A stretch of 64,000 nucleotides of DNA. Source: Cynocephalus volans (lineage: Eukaryota; Chordata; Mammalia; Dermoptera; Cynocephalidae). Below are positions 10,923-21,450 of this stretch, piece by piece. Position 1 is the stretch's first letter. Each line of letters starts with the position of its first letter. The notes below the pieces were generated by a model, which worked only from the letters and a program-made list of their open reading frames with translations, was not told where the DNA came from and did no database searches. Location of the stretch: contig NC_084463.1 of assembly GCF_027409185.1 (NCBI RefSeq), positions 71,099,852 through 71,163,851 on the forward strand. The letters run 5' to 3'. Position numbers and translations under genes: made by a program.

Positions 10923-12260
10923 TTGGGTAATTACCTTTTAGATAAAGGATTCATTTCAATCCAAGCGGTCGGGATTCTATCTTCTGGGACTCCAGCTAAC
11001 TTTATGTATAAAGATTGTGGGCCTAACATATGTGCATTTTTAGAAAAATGGGTTAACCTTACTAGAGATAGCTTGGAATTAAGATGGTCACAACGGGGGA
11101 ATTTTAATTTGGACAAAATTGTCTATTTGCAAGGTATATTAGAAAAAAGGGAATCAAAAACTCCACAAAAGCAATGGAATGTATTCTTTAATTGGCATGC
11201 AGAGGCATGTAACAGAAGAAATGAATCAAAAATTGCCTCCTTAAAAGATTCTCTGCAAAAAGCAAATGAAAATCGTAAGCAACACACTAAGGACAAGATG
11301 AAAGAGAACTGCACTTTAAACTAATCCTAATGTTCCTTCTCTTTATCTGTCTCTACCTAAATACTCTGAATCCACTAAACTTTTTGATAAATTACCCTTT
11401 CATCCTGAGGATGATGAAAAAGAAGAGGTTAGAGAGATGCCATGCCCTCCTGCTATAAGCACCTTTACTCAGTGGTCTTAAACTGAACACAGAGTCAATA
11501 CAAAAGATTTCCCTAACCCAAGGGAAAATCCTCAACAACTTTACTAAGAATTTAGAATCTTGATAGGCACTTACAATTCAGGACTCTCTGACCTTTGCCA
11601 ATTTATTCACAGAATATTGGGTCCTGGGAAGCTCAAAAATGGATGGCAGCAACAGGTGGGACAATCCTGAGGAGGATATTGAAGACCCTCCAAGCCTCCT
11701 CATGAGAAGGGTTAAAAGGAGCTAGAAGAATTGCTTAAAACCTTTTAGATTCAATTCCTAATATTTTTCCACAAAAACATTGATTGGTCCATCATACAAT
11801 CTTGCAAACAAACAAACAAAAGATGAAACAGTTTCAGATTACACAAGTGCTTAGAAACACTGTGAAACATTCCAGGCTCAAAGCAGAGCACCTAGTGTTT
11901 GCTGTGGACTGAAACAAAACTAACTGTGCTATTTATAAATGGACTTCCTCCTGAACTTAGTAGCTTGATTAAAAAGCATAAACTGGGATAGGAAGTTACA
12001 GATATGACTGAATTTGGTGGCCTTAGCTGAACATTTCAAGTGGGCTCCAGAGCAAGAAAAAAACCCAGAAAGTTAACAATCTTATGTCTCTCCAATTACA
12101 ACAGTTAAAGGAGTTGAGCCCAAAGGGACCTTCTCATGCTTATTTTAAACCACAAGCAAGAGGTCTTAGAATGAGAAATTCTTTGCCCTGAGATGTGAGC
12201 CTTTTTTGCAAATGGCCAGGACACCAGAAGCATGGCTGTTTCCTTTTACATTAGTCCACC
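10923..12260 (+). pseudogene. proviral gag remnant
   Basis: A matrix-like frame runs from 10923 to 11324 (133 codons). The expected initiator is TTG, followed by a glycine codon in the position used for myristoylation, so the start has been lost. Capsid sequence follows at about 11530-12170 with several in-frame stops and frameshifts; a GWEAQKWM-like stretch near 11620 is recognisable. A nucleocapsid zinc-knuckle relic lies at about 12195-12240, with CK.PGH...GC retained but the first cysteine replaced by serine. Gag would form the virion core; none can be made from this copy. Confidence 0.75.
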
Positions 12261-12349
12261 AGTAAGTCTCCTCCCTTTAGGTCAAACTATTTCCCCACTT
12301 GCAGCAGCCAAAGAGATTTTATTCCTCCTGATGATAATCAGCATTGACG

Positions 12350-12600
12350 AAGCTCTGAAGGATTCTCTGGTAAATTGCTCACCATAATACGTTTAAATAA
12401 ACGTGGAGAAACAAGAGTTGAAATTAATGGGGAATGTTGTACAATATTGGTGGACACCACAGCCACTCCATCTACCAGAAACCCCACTTTAGTAAACCAA
12501 CAAATCCCTCAGAGTAAAAAGGTCTCTTCTGTGGTGGGAGTTTCAAATCAAGTTCAAGAGGTTCCCACATCTGAACCCATCTAATTGATTCTGGGGCCAT
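12350..12600 (+). pseudogene. proviral protease remnant
   Basis: A 69-codon frame (12375-12584) holds the aspartic protease active-site region. The catalytic motif, normally D-[ST]-G, reads Val-Asp-Thr-Thr at 12450-12461, so the glycine is lost. The flap and C-terminal part continue in the same reading frame after a stop (about 12585-12765), where a LLG-type C-terminal motif is recognisable. Retroviral protease cleaves Gag-Pol; this copy is dead. Confidence 0.7.
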
Positions 12601-12765
12601 TTTCAGAAAAACATACCTTCTTACTATGTGATACTGCTCTGGTAAACTTGCTAGGGCAAGACTTACTTTCAAATCTAAAAGGGCATATAAAATTCTCCCC
12701 AGAGGGAGAAATAATCTTAGAGTTTCTTGACTCTGCTGAACCAGAACTGTTATGCTCTCTATAGG

Positions 12766-14159
12766 CAGAAATTGATAAGATCAAAACTCAGGCCTGTAAT
12801 ACCCCTGACCTTTCTAAAATGCCAGAATGCTTATGGTCTTCTTCCTCAACTGATAGGGGAGGGATTAAAAATGTGGAACCTCAAAAGGTCCAAACAGATC
12901 ATTCTAAACCTTTGCCTAAATTATCCCAGTATCCAATAAAATCTGAAGCAATTCAATGGCTCTTGCCAATTAGAGAAGATTTAATTAAACGTGAACTCAT
13001 AATTCCATGTAAATAAATCAAAGGGTCAAGGTTGGAGATTTATTCAAGATTTGTGAGCAATTAATAAAACTGTGATATCAAGGTTTCCTGTGGCCCCAAA
13101 TCCTAATAATTTATTATCTAATGTTCTGTTGATGCAAAACGGTTTACAGTAATAGACCTCTGCCCAGCTTTCCTTAGCATCCTAGTTCATAAAGAGAGTC
13201 AATATGTGCCTTTACTTGGAAAAATCAACGGTACACCTGGACCATAATGTCACAAAGATTTTCTGAAGCCCCTTCGTATTTTTCCCAGGCACTGCATCAG
13301 GACTTAATAACCCTAAAGTTTCCTCCAAATTCCACTCTTACTCAGTATGTAGATGACTTGTGCTCTCCCACTAAAAAGTGTTCTGGAATTGACTCAGTTT
13401 ATCTTTTACAGCAGCTTCAAGGGAATAACTTCAGTTCTCAAGACAAAAAGCCCACGGTTTGGGACATGAGTTCACGGCTGAAGGGATTTCTCTGTCAACT
13501 GAGAGAATAAAAACTGTTTGAAGTTTTCCTAGGTCATCAACCAAAAGACAATTAAGGGTTTTTCTCAGACTTGCAGGATATTGCAGATCCTGGGTCCCAA
13601 ATTTTTCTTTAATGGCCTTGCTATATATGAACTCACTCGAACTGCAATAACAGAGCCTTTACCTTGGGAGGATAGTCATGAGCAGGATTTTAACCAGGTG
13701 AAATTGGCTTTACAAGAGCTCCCAGCTTTAGGATGTCCAAATTACTCCAAACCTTTTATCTTGTTTGTTCATGAATGTAACAACCAGGCATTCGGAGTTC
13801 TTACCCAAGAACACGTAGGGAAACATACAGCCATTGCATATAGCAGCTTGAAATTAGACCCAGTAGCTAAGGCATATCCTAATTGTCTTAAAGTAGTAGC
13901 AGCAGCAGCCATGTTGGTAGAAGCTCCATCTGAGCTGATTTTAGGGAATAAACTTCATTTGCAAGTCCCACATGCTATAGGAAATCTATGAAATTCCAAC
14001 CAAACAACATTTTTCAGCAAATAGACTAACCTACTATGAAATTCTTCTCCTATCTCTTTCTAATCTTCATCTGAAATGCTGCAACTTAGCCCTGCTACTC
14101 TATTACTTCTGACTGATGATGTGAGGACCACAATTGTGTAAGTATAGTATCAGAAATAG
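12766..14159 (+). pseudogene. proviral reverse transcriptase remnant
   Basis: The N-terminal fingers are at about 12830-13020 (QYPI...G/A..I..L...G.I.P-like order), followed by stops, then a frame at 13247-13510 with the catalytic Tyr-Val-Asp-Asp intact at 13346-13357. The connection/tether region is a 136-codon frame at 13581-13991 with the GVLTQ, AYSS.KLDPVA and PHA motifs typical of gammaretroviral RT. At least three frame breaks separate these pieces. RT copies genomic RNA into DNA; this copy cannot encode a full enzyme. Confidence 0.85.
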
Positions 14160-14164
14160 TGGCC

Positions 14165-14477
14165 AAGAGTTTGGATATGTTGCCTTCCCCCCCCAACTCA
14201 TGTCAAAATCTGATCTCCAACTTGCAGTGTTGGGAGGTATTTGGGTCAGGGTGGGGGGCAGTTATTTCATGAATGGATTAATGCCCTCCCTGGGGGATGG
14301 GTAATGAGTGAGTTCTTACTCTATTAGCTCCCATGAGAGCTGATTGTTTAAAGGAGCCTGACACCTTCCCCTTCTCTCTCTCTTGCTTCCTCTCACCATG
14401 TAATCTCACACCTGCTGCTTAATAAATTACCCAGTCTCAGGTATTTTGTTGTAGCAACACAAAAATGGACTAATACA
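14165..14477 (+). mobile_element. MST/THE1-like MaLR solo LTR nested in pol
   Basis: Sense LTR words in order: AGAGTTTGGATATGTTGCC, GGGAGGTATTTGGGTCAGGG, GGGTAATGAGTGAGTTCTTA, CCATGAGAGCTGATTGTTTA, AAGGAGCCTGACACCTTCCC and AAATTACCCAGTCTCAGGTA, ending AATGGACTAATACA. TGGCC at 14160-14164 and 14478-14482 is a plausible 5-bp duplication. The part between the ATGT and AATAAATT segments is shorter than consensus. It splits the proviral connection region from RNase H, so it is the youngest of the three nested layers. Confidence 0.85.
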
Positions 14478-14482
14478 TGGCC

Positions 14483-14700
14483 CCTTGTATTGATTTACAA
14501 GATACTCCATTGGATAATCCTGAGTTAATAATCCATCAGTTTTTGCTGATGGATCCTACGACAAAAACTCAGAAGGAAAATATCAGGCAGGGTATGCTGT
14601 TACCACCCAAGATGAGTTAATAGAGAGGGGAAATCTTCCTCAATTTCAGTCAGCTCAAGCTGTGGAGCTTTTCGCTTTCACTTGAGCTTGTCAAACTCAT
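14483..14700 (+). pseudogene. proviral RNase H remnant, C-terminally deleted
   Basis: The first catalytic aspartate region reads Asp-Gly-Ser from 14548, followed by a GYAV-type strand and an AQ..EL helix up to about 14680. The rest of the domain (the TDSRYA-type motif and final histidine) is missing: sequence passes directly towards the integrase core. The gap is an internal deletion rather than the MaLR insertion, which lies upstream. Confidence 0.7.
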
Positions 14701-15610
14701 AATCCTGGGAAGATAGTAAAAACTTAAAGTGGTATATTTCCACCACCTGTTGGGCCATTTGAACATTTACAGATGGACTTCATTAAACCGCTACCCTCGA
14801 TGGGATTTCAATATATTCTTGTAATAGTTTTCATGTTTTCTAGCTGGGTAGAGTCTTCCCCATGCAGAAAAGTTGATGCCATACCAGTGGCTAAGAAATA
14901 TTAAAAAATATGTTTCCTCTGTGGGACATTCCTGGAGAAATCTCCAGTGATAGGGGAACTCATTTTACTGTGCAAATTATAAAACAGTTCAATAAGGTGT
15001 TATGAACATGATGACACTACCATTGTCCCTGTCACCCTCAGTTTTCTGGAAGGGTTGAAAGAACAAATGCCATCTTAAAACTAAAATTGGTTGTTAGCTT
15101 TGTTGATTGTGTTGCCTTGGCCAAAGATACTGCCATTGGCTTTAATGGCAATCAGATCCATTCACACTGGAAAACACAAGTTGATCCCTTATAAAATAGT
15201 CACTGGAAGACCTATGCTCCTAATAATAGAACCTTATGGATCTCCTGCTCTCCTAAACTCTGATATGACTACAGACTGCAAGGCTTTAATGCATGATGCC
15301 AAAGTGTATTTTCAACAGGTAAAGGGAGCTTTTCTTGGTCCACCAACTGAGGACCACCAAGCTCTTCATAGTTTGGAACCCAGAGACTAGGTCTTTGGAA
15401 ACATCAGAGAAAGACTGCCCTTGAACGTCATTGGAAGGGATTGCACCAAGTTCTTCTTACCACCCACACTGCAGTGAAGCTTCAGGGCCTTAAAACTTTG
15501 GTCCACATCTCACAACTCAAAAGTGCCCCTCCAGACTCTTGGAACTGTACACCTGTTGGAAACTTTAAGGTAAAGCTGACCAGGGAAAATTTTCCTGCAA
15601 AGCAGACAGC
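14701..15610 (+). pseudogene. proviral integrase remnant
   Basis: The catalytic core is recognisable from about 14760: a Gly-Pro-Phe-x-x-Leu-x-x-Asp-like entry, a Ser-Asp-Arg-Gly-Thr-His stretch near 14950, and a PQ-x-SG-x-VER-x-N motif at about 15040-15070. A 99-codon frame (15091-15390) continues the C-terminal part, but in another frame. The N-terminal HHCC zinc domain is absent, removed by the deletion that also took the end of RNase H. Stops and shifts make it inactive. Confidence 0.75.
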
Positions 15611-15679
15611 ATAATAGAATTCTATGGCTTTCCCAAGAACACAGATCAAGCTTTCTCTGCTATCACGAAAACAAAAATG

Positions 15680-16060
15680 ACTTTTTTCTTTTTTCTTATT
15701 TCCTGTTGTTCTAATCCTTTCCTTTTCTCCACAGGAAAATCCATGGGACCATAATCAGTGGATGGCTTTAGCTCAAGCTTATGCTTTAGCACAAAACCAG
15801 AGCAATTGTTGAGTCTGTGCCCTCATACCAAAAAATCAGGAAACAATTCCACTGCTACCAATACCTCTCCATGTTCTCAATGAGAGTCACCCTGAAACTC
15901 TAAAGGAAGAGTGGAAAACTATCCTTGATATTCTAAACATCATTGCTACTTGCTTTCCTGCACTCACTAGAAATAAAACTGACTTTTCCAATTAATAATC
16001 TGGTTGTTAAAAAATATAGAAAACCTATCCAAGTGATACCAGTGAAATCGAGAGTTTGAC
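15680..16060 (+). pseudogene. proviral env remnant, mostly deleted
   Basis: A hydrophobic leader-like stretch (about 15680-15735) is followed by the N-terminal part of a surface subunit. A Cys-x-x-Cys motif is interrupted by a TGA at 15810-15812, in its second position. Less than 400 bp remain before the polypurine tract; the rest of the surface subunit and all of the transmembrane subunit with its fusion peptide are absent. Recognition as env is by position and motif only. Confidence 0.55.
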
Positions 16061-16074
16061 CAAAAAGGGGGAAT
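16061..16074 (+). promoter_or_regulatory. polypurine tract
   Basis: CAAAAAGGGGGAATT directly precedes the 3' LTR, the standard primer site for plus-strand synthesis. It confirms the LTR boundary at 16075. Confidence 0.8.
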
Positions 16075-16445
16075 TATTAAATCAAATGAAAAAGTTTTGG
16101 CCTCTGAAAGCCTCCATGCTCAGCTTTTATGTACAAATCACAACCTCAGTTAGGACGTAAGCACATGAGCAAATTGAAAACCTAACTTAAAGTGTGCTTC
16201 TGTGACAACAGCTGAATCTCAGCAAACTGTAGGCAGTCAACTGTTCTGTACCTCCCTTCCTTTTTCTGTACTGTCACTTCCCTTCTGTCCATAAATCTAA
16301 CCTACCGTGCGTTTTTGGTGTAGTCCCTCTTAAACTGTGCTGACTCTAGGGACTGCCCAATTCATGAATTTTGTTTTTTTCATTTCTTTTCTTGCTCAAA
16401 TTAAACTTTGTTCAATTCAATTTGCCTCAATTTATTCTCTAAACA
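16075..16445 (+). repeat. 3' LTR of the provirus
   Basis: A 371-bp LTR, TATTAAATCAAA...TTCTCTAAACA. The first dinucleotide is TA rather than TG (the 5' copy has TG). It is followed by the CTGG duplication at 16446-16449. Divergence from the 5' LTR is visible throughout the U3. Confidence 0.9.
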
Positions 16446-16979
16446 CTGGTAAAACATAATTTCTAGGTGCGTTTGTGAGGGTGTTTCCAGAAGAGATTAG
16501 CATTTAAATCTGTAGACTGAGTATAGAAGATCTGCCCTCACCAATCAGCATGGGGAGGGAAATCATCCAATTCTTGGAGGGCCCAGAAAGAACGAAAAGG
16601 CAGAGGAAGGGCAAATTCACTCTCACCTTGAGCTGGGACATCCATCTGCTCCTGTCCTTGGACATCAGAGCTCGGGTTGTGGGGGCCTTCAGATTCAGGG
16701 ATTTACATCAGACTGTGGAGTTTTGATGTGGGTTCTCAGGTCTACGCCACTTCAGACAGGGAATTTCACCATCAGCCCCTCCAAGTCTCAGGCCTTTGGA
16801 CTCACACTGAATTCACCACCAGCTTTCCTGGTTCTCTAGTGCACAGACAGAGTATGGTGAGACTTCTCAGCCTCCATAATCATGTGAGCCTATTCTCATA
16901 ATAAATTCCTCTTACGTATCTATATAACAGAAACCAACCCTAATGGTTTTGCTTTTCTGAAGAACCCTAAGACAATCTC

Positions 16980-17671
16980 TTACTCTTTATTTTGCTTTCC
17001 AAATGCTTCAGGGAGATAGAATAAAGAACCTAACCCATCTATTTCCAGTTGCTTTTTCTTCTGCCACTTTCACTGTGTCCCTGTTAAAACCTGATGATTA
17101 ATCTTCCGTAATTCCATATTTGTCCACACCTGAGATTCAGGCTCTTGCTGGTATGGGAAAGCAAAATATTTCAGCCCCCCAATATATTTTTTTCAACATA
17201 TTTCAAAATGGCTAATTCAGAGACTGGAAAAAAGAGATTAGCTAGAAGGTGATTTCTTTGTGGAAAGAAGTTTACATCTGCACATGCAAACAGCCAGGCT
17301 TCTTCTGAGGCAACCCCCTTTGGGCAACTATGTATTTTTTCTGAGCAGCTGTGAGATTACCTATTTTCATTTGCATTCTGACTTCCTTCTTTCACCTGTG
17401 ACAATACCTCCCCGCAGAAATTCAGGGACACCTGGTTTCAGACCATTGTTATGGGGCTCCTACATACCGCCACTGTCTCTCATGAACACTGGTATATAAG
17501 CTTTGTTACTCCCTCTGGAATTTGGGACATTACTCTCTTGTAATTCCCCCATGCTTTGCTTTCTCCCACCATGCTAAGTAACCAAATTTGTTATGCCTTT
17601 TCTTCTATTGATCTAAATTTGTCAGTGATTTTTACTAATGAGCCTTTAGGGATGAAGTTTTCCTTTGGCCC
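16980..17671. other. unassigned intergenic DNA
   Basis: No supportable gene or recognised repeat between the MLT2 end and the next solo LTR. Confidence 0.45.
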
Positions 17672-18167
17672 TGTGAGAAATGCCCTTGCCCATCCAGTAC
17701 CAAAGGATGGACACGGAGACACAAGGTACGGCAAAGTAAGACTTTAATTATGGCCTTGTAAGGTTCGGGTGTCTGAAGGGCAGGCACACAGATGGTTATA
17801 TTGAGCAATTTATTCCCTAGCATGCAAGTATCTTCCCCCAGTTCCTCATTGACTGAGAGTATTATGGAATGCACAATCTTCCCGGATGACGCCTAAGATT
17901 TATTACCCCCTCGTAAGAAACTTCTTTGTCTGAGGGCTCAGGACAAGCCCATGAGAAAGGCCCACTAAAACCCTGTGAAGGAGAAACACTAGAAGAAAAC
18001 AATAGAGCTAGTAACTAATTACCCTCTCAAGGATAGTTCTATCTATTCAGCGACCCTCCAGGAATGGGCTGGACCAGTCAGACGACTTTCAGGCTGGGCA
18101 TGAAGCAGTTAAAGCACCCTCAGATAAGTCATTTCCAAAAATGAATCACTTAGATTATTTTCTTACA
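17672..18167 (-). mobile_element. solo LTR with 4-bp duplication GCCC
   Basis: The minus strand starts TGTAAGAAAATAATCTAAGT and ends GGGCATTTCTCACA, 496 bp, flanked by GCCC at 17668-17671 and 18168-18171. Minus-strand orientation follows from the terminal order and a TAATTAAAGT polyadenylation-like stretch close to the 3' side. The 4-bp duplication suggests a class I ERV. The family is not identified. Confidence 0.7.
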
Positions 18168-18171
18168 GCCC

Positions 18172-18694
18172 CTATACTGGTTCTCCCCACTTTAGCTTTT
18201 TAGTTCAAATCCAGTTCTCAAAGGGAGCCACTGTGCCAGGATGGCTGGGCCTGCAGGGTGTTTAGGTACAGTCACCAACTGCCAAAACCAAGCTTCTTCT
18301 GTTCCTTATATCAGCCAAGATTCTAAAGACAAGTCTACTGGCACCTGCCTTGGAGAGTTTCCTCTTAGGGCTCCTTTTTTTTTTTTTTTTTTTGCCTTTG
18401 AACCTCATCAGGAACTTCTAAACTTAGCAGTTTCCTTTAACATTAAGTTTCAAATATTTCCAAAGTAAAAGATTTGGGGGTCTTAAATGCATTTCTCCCA
18501 GGAAGTTTCAAGGACCTATATCAATTCACTGATTCCCTCCCCAGCACTCTAGGAAGAGTATTAGAGAGAGAGGAGCCTATGTAGCTCATATTTGCATAAC
18601 TAAAAGGACCCTGCCCATGACTCCAAAAACAGCACCCAAAAAGTGAGACTGGCAACTTTTGAATGGAAACTTCTTCATTTAAAAACAACTGTGA
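18172..18694. other. unassigned intergenic DNA
   Basis: Contains a T18 run near 18376, which could be the tail of an antisense retroposon, but no head was recognised. Confidence 0.4.
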
Positions 18695-18860
18695 GGGCTG
18701 GCCCTGTGGCTCACTCAGGAGAGTGCGGCACTGGGAGCACCGAGGCTGCGGGTTCAGATCCTATATAGGGATGGCCAGTGCGCTCACTGGCTGAGCGTGG
18801 TGCAGTCAACACCGTGTGGAGGGTTGCGATCCCCTTACTGGTCAAAAAAAAAAAAAGAAT
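18695..18860 (+). mobile_element. dimeric tRNA-like SINE with 14-bp target duplication
   Basis: The first monomer has GTGGCTCACTCAGGAGAGTG (A-box region) and GGGTTCAGATCC (B box). A second tRNA-like half follows (CTCACTGGCTGAGCG, GGGTTGCGATCCCC) and then an A13 tail. Near-identical flanks AAAAACAACTGTGA (18681-18694) and AAAAACAACTATGA (18861-18874) are the target duplication, typical of L1-mediated retroposition. Structure and wording fit the longer colugo-type SINE subfamily. Confidence 0.88.
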
Positions 18861-18874
18861 AAAAACAACTATGA

Positions 18875-19419
18875 AGTTCATTACCTTACTAAAGACTGAG
18901 TTCTGCCTAAAAACCAAAGCTTTAAGTGTCAAATAATAAATCGATTAACTGATCCACTGTTTATGCTTAATTTCAATTTTTTATTTGTGTAAGTCATGCT
19001 CTAAGTCTTCTTGGGGAGTTTCCAATAGAAAAATGTGGACTAAACGTTTTTCCTCTGGTGAAAAATTAAAGATTTACAGAATAAAAAAACAATTTAACTA
19101 AGTAATAGATACTAATGGCCCAAAATAAACTCATAATCTCATCTGCTAATTACCTTGTTTGTTTGATTTGTAAACAACAGTTAGTTTATGAATGTGTTTA
19201 GTATTGTTCCCTGCAGTGGATATTAATCTATCCTTGGACTTTGCTTAACTTTTTCATTTTAAATCACTGAATAAAAACATGGAGAATGATAAATAAATAG
19301 GGAGGGAGGGAAAATATGGTAAGAGATTTTGTTGTTGTTGGGGTTTCTGTTTTGAGGCAAGAGACTGAATTCTATCTCCAGCTTCACAAACTGGAACTTT
19401 TCTTGCCTTCTCCATCTTG
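18875..19419. other. unassigned intergenic DNA
   Basis: A+T-rich, without recognised features. Confidence 0.4.
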
Positions 19420-19890
19420 GTAAATAGCACTATTCATCCCAAGCAAGAGACCCAGCTACAATTCTCTCTATCTCTTTCATGCATCAGATCTTTCACCAGC
19501 TCTGTGTATGCCATATCCTACAGACTTCATCCATTCCTTCCTCCCCACTCTGCCTTCCTTCAGGCCCTCCCTCCTCCTCAGTGCCCTAGATTATTGCAGT
19601 TATTTCCAAACTGGCCTCTTTGCTTCTAATCTAATCTGCCTCCAATCTTTCCTCTACATTGCCATTCAACTGATCTTTATAAAATGCAAACTGACATTGA
19701 GATCGTGGGTTCAGATCCCCTACTGAGTACCAGCCAGCTACTGGCTACTAGTACTGCCTACCAGTACTGTCTTTGTCTTTAGGTTCTGACATCCTTAAGG
19801 ATTGGGGCAAAGTTTTGGTCTTTAACTCCCAATGCTTAGACAGAGCCTAGTATTTAATAATTCCTCAGTAAAAATTTCTACAATAAATAA
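19420..19890 (+). repeat. L2 LINE 3' region with a SINE fragment
   Basis: Sense L2 coding-end words: CTAGATTATTGCAGTTATTT (the LDYCN region), CAACTGATCTTTATAAAATG (ARVIFLKR-like). The end block CTTAAGGATTGGGGCAAAGT, CCCAATGCTTAGACAGAGCC follows at 19790-19865. Between them, about 19692-19735 reads GTGGGTTCAGATCCCC and CCAGCCAGC, a tRNA-Ile SINE remnant that interrupted the L2. Confidence 0.6.
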
Positions 19891-20602
19891 AGAATGCAGC
19901 AAGAATACAATAAGAAGATGTCTGGGTTTACATTACTCATTGCCATCTGATATATTGCCTTTTCGTTCAGCAGAAAACTTGATACAATAGTGAAAAAAAT
20001 AGGTTGCTGTAAAAATCTTCACCATGAAGGTGTACATATACACATTCTTACAGGTACACACACACAACACAGATAGACTTTCAACTAGGAAAAATAGTCT
20101 ATCAATGTACAATAGGAGCATATCAGTTAGGAACTTAATTTGTCTGCTAGTTACAAGTACTCCAGTGGCATAAGAAAGTAAAGGTTTATTCTCCTAAAGA
20201 AATGAAGTTTGAAGGCAGCCTGTCCAGGGCTAATAGTCTGGGTCTAGTGTAGCACTTCCATGAAGTCAGCAGAGCCCTTGGCTTTTTCTGTTTATCTGCT
20301 CCACCATGCATGGTTTCCAGCCTCCAGTTCATCTCACGGAATGAGACAGCAGCTAGAGCATCACCCATTACATCCACATTCTAAGCAGAAGGAAGAAGAA
20401 AGGGAAGAAGAAAGCTTTACTCCTCCTTTTGAAAGCATCTTCCCAAATATCCTACTCGACATTTCAACTTATATCCTATTAGCCAGAACATAATAACATA
20501 ACCATATTAGCCACAAGGAAAGATGGAAAATATAGTTTGTCATTCAAGCACATTGCCCTGGACATCTGTTTTATATCACTTTTAGTAATAATTGTATATT
20601 GT
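19891..20602. other. unassigned DNA, partly old repeat
   Basis: 20110-20530 has the look of a diverged ancient interspersed repeat (AATGAGACAGCAGCTAGAGC, GAAGAAGAAAGGGAAGAAGA, ATCCTATTAGCCAGAACATA), but the family was not identified. There is no gene. Confidence 0.4.
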
Positions 20603-21277
20603 TGTTTCCAATTAGGTTCTTGGGTCCCAAAGTCACAGAAATGAACAGTGCACCCAGCAGTAAAGCAAGCAATGCTTTATTAAAAGAGGAGATAGACTTA
20701 TGCATAGGAGGGGTAGCTACAGGAAAGCTACCCCCCCGAACCCAGGGAGTTGTTCAGGGTCCTTTATAGGGCAAGAGGTTAAGGGGTGCAGGCCAGCATC
20801 ATCATTCTGGAGAGTGGTCCATTCTGTTCTTCCTGGTTGCATCATGGGCACATGCTCAGTTAGGGCTTTGATCCTTGCACCTGCTCAGTAGGTCCAAGAT
20901 GGTGGAATTGGTCCTTATTGTCACCCCAGGAGGGCCATTGTAGAGGTCACCTTGAAGTTTTGTGTGCATGCAGGAGTTCCTAAAGGGGTCTTAAGGTTAA
21001 TCTGTAATTTAATTTTTACAATTATGGGAAACAATCCTTGGGGAGGGGGTTTTGCAACTCAGTGAATATCTGTTCCCTTCTTATCTCAGTTTATTTTGTC
21101 AGGGTTTTTATGCCCTATGTCTCTTTCAGTTACTCTTATCAGGGCCATGGGGTAATCATGTGCCCTGGGGGGTCTCCTGAATGAGGAGTAGAAAAGTAAC
21201 AAAATGTCCTCTACAGGGAAAATGGAGTCAGTTTGGTTCACAGACTTAGCCCTATCCTGTCTCATTATTATGCCCCA
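20603..21277 (-). mobile_element. solo LTR with 4-bp duplication TTGT
   Basis: The minus strand begins TGGGGCATAATAATGAGACA and ends CCTAATTGGAAACA, 675 bp, flanked by TTGT at 20599-20602 and 21278-21281. On the minus strand a TATA-like CCCTATAAAGG (about 20770) precedes TTTTAATAAAGC (about 20675), giving U3-R-U5 order. The opening ACTGACTCCATTTTCC block is common in mammalian class I LTRs. The exact family is not named. Confidence 0.72.
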
Positions 21278-21289
21278 TTGTGTTACTTA

Positions 21290-21450
21290 TACTAGACATT
21301 TAATGCTCACAGCAACCTTATGAGGTAGTTATATGATTATCCTCATTTTTGTAGATGAAGAAACTTAGACATCAGACACAAAAAGGGGAAATAATTTCCC
21401 CAAGGTCACACAGCAGATAAATGTTAGAAATTTGAATGTAGGTTTGTACC
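21290..21450 (-). repeat. MIR-family SINE, antisense
   Basis: Plus-strand words AGCAACCTTATGAGGTAGTT, GTAGATGAAGAAACTTAGAC and CCCCAAGGTCACACAGCAGA are the reverse complement of the MIR core (conserved CTGTGTGACCTTGGG and CTCAGTTTC blocks). Clear and long enough to be certain of the orientation. Confidence 0.88.

Larger units (their letters stand above)
10272..16445 (+). mobile_element. class I (gammaretrovirus-like) endogenous provirus, defective
   Basis: A 6.17-kb provirus with two LTRs, 4-bp target duplication CTGG (10268-10271 and 16446-16449), remnants of gag, protease, RT, RNase H, integrase and a short env piece, and a polypurine tract. Gammaretroviral affinity rests on the 4-bp duplication, the RT sequence around YVDD, the PHA-type connection region and the single-zinc-knuckle gag. 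The two LTRs differ at many positions, so the insertion is old. All frames are broken and env is mostly deleted. A younger MaLR LTR sits at 14165-14477. No product can be infectious or mobile. Confidence 0.9.
10214..16974 (+). mobile_element. MLT2-like ERVL LTR split by a provirus
   Basis: The left part (10214-10271) starts TGTGATGGTTAATTTTGTGT and ends ...CCAAATAGCTGG. The right part (16450-16974) continues TAAAACATAATTTCTAGGTG, then GTGTTTCCAGAAGAGATTAG, GAGCTGGGACATCCATCTGC, AGCCTCCATAATCATGTGAG and AGAACCCTAAGACA. The joined text follows the MLT2 consensus without a gap once the provirus and one CTGG are removed. A 5-bp duplication ATCTC flanks the LTR (10209-10213 and 16975-16979), as expected for ERVL. 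This is the oldest layer of the nest. Confidence 0.88.

Noticed and set aside
10272-16445. Possibility of an active or recently active provirus
   Set aside because: LTR divergence, several frame breaks, a nested LTR and loss of most of env and parts of pol exclude activity.
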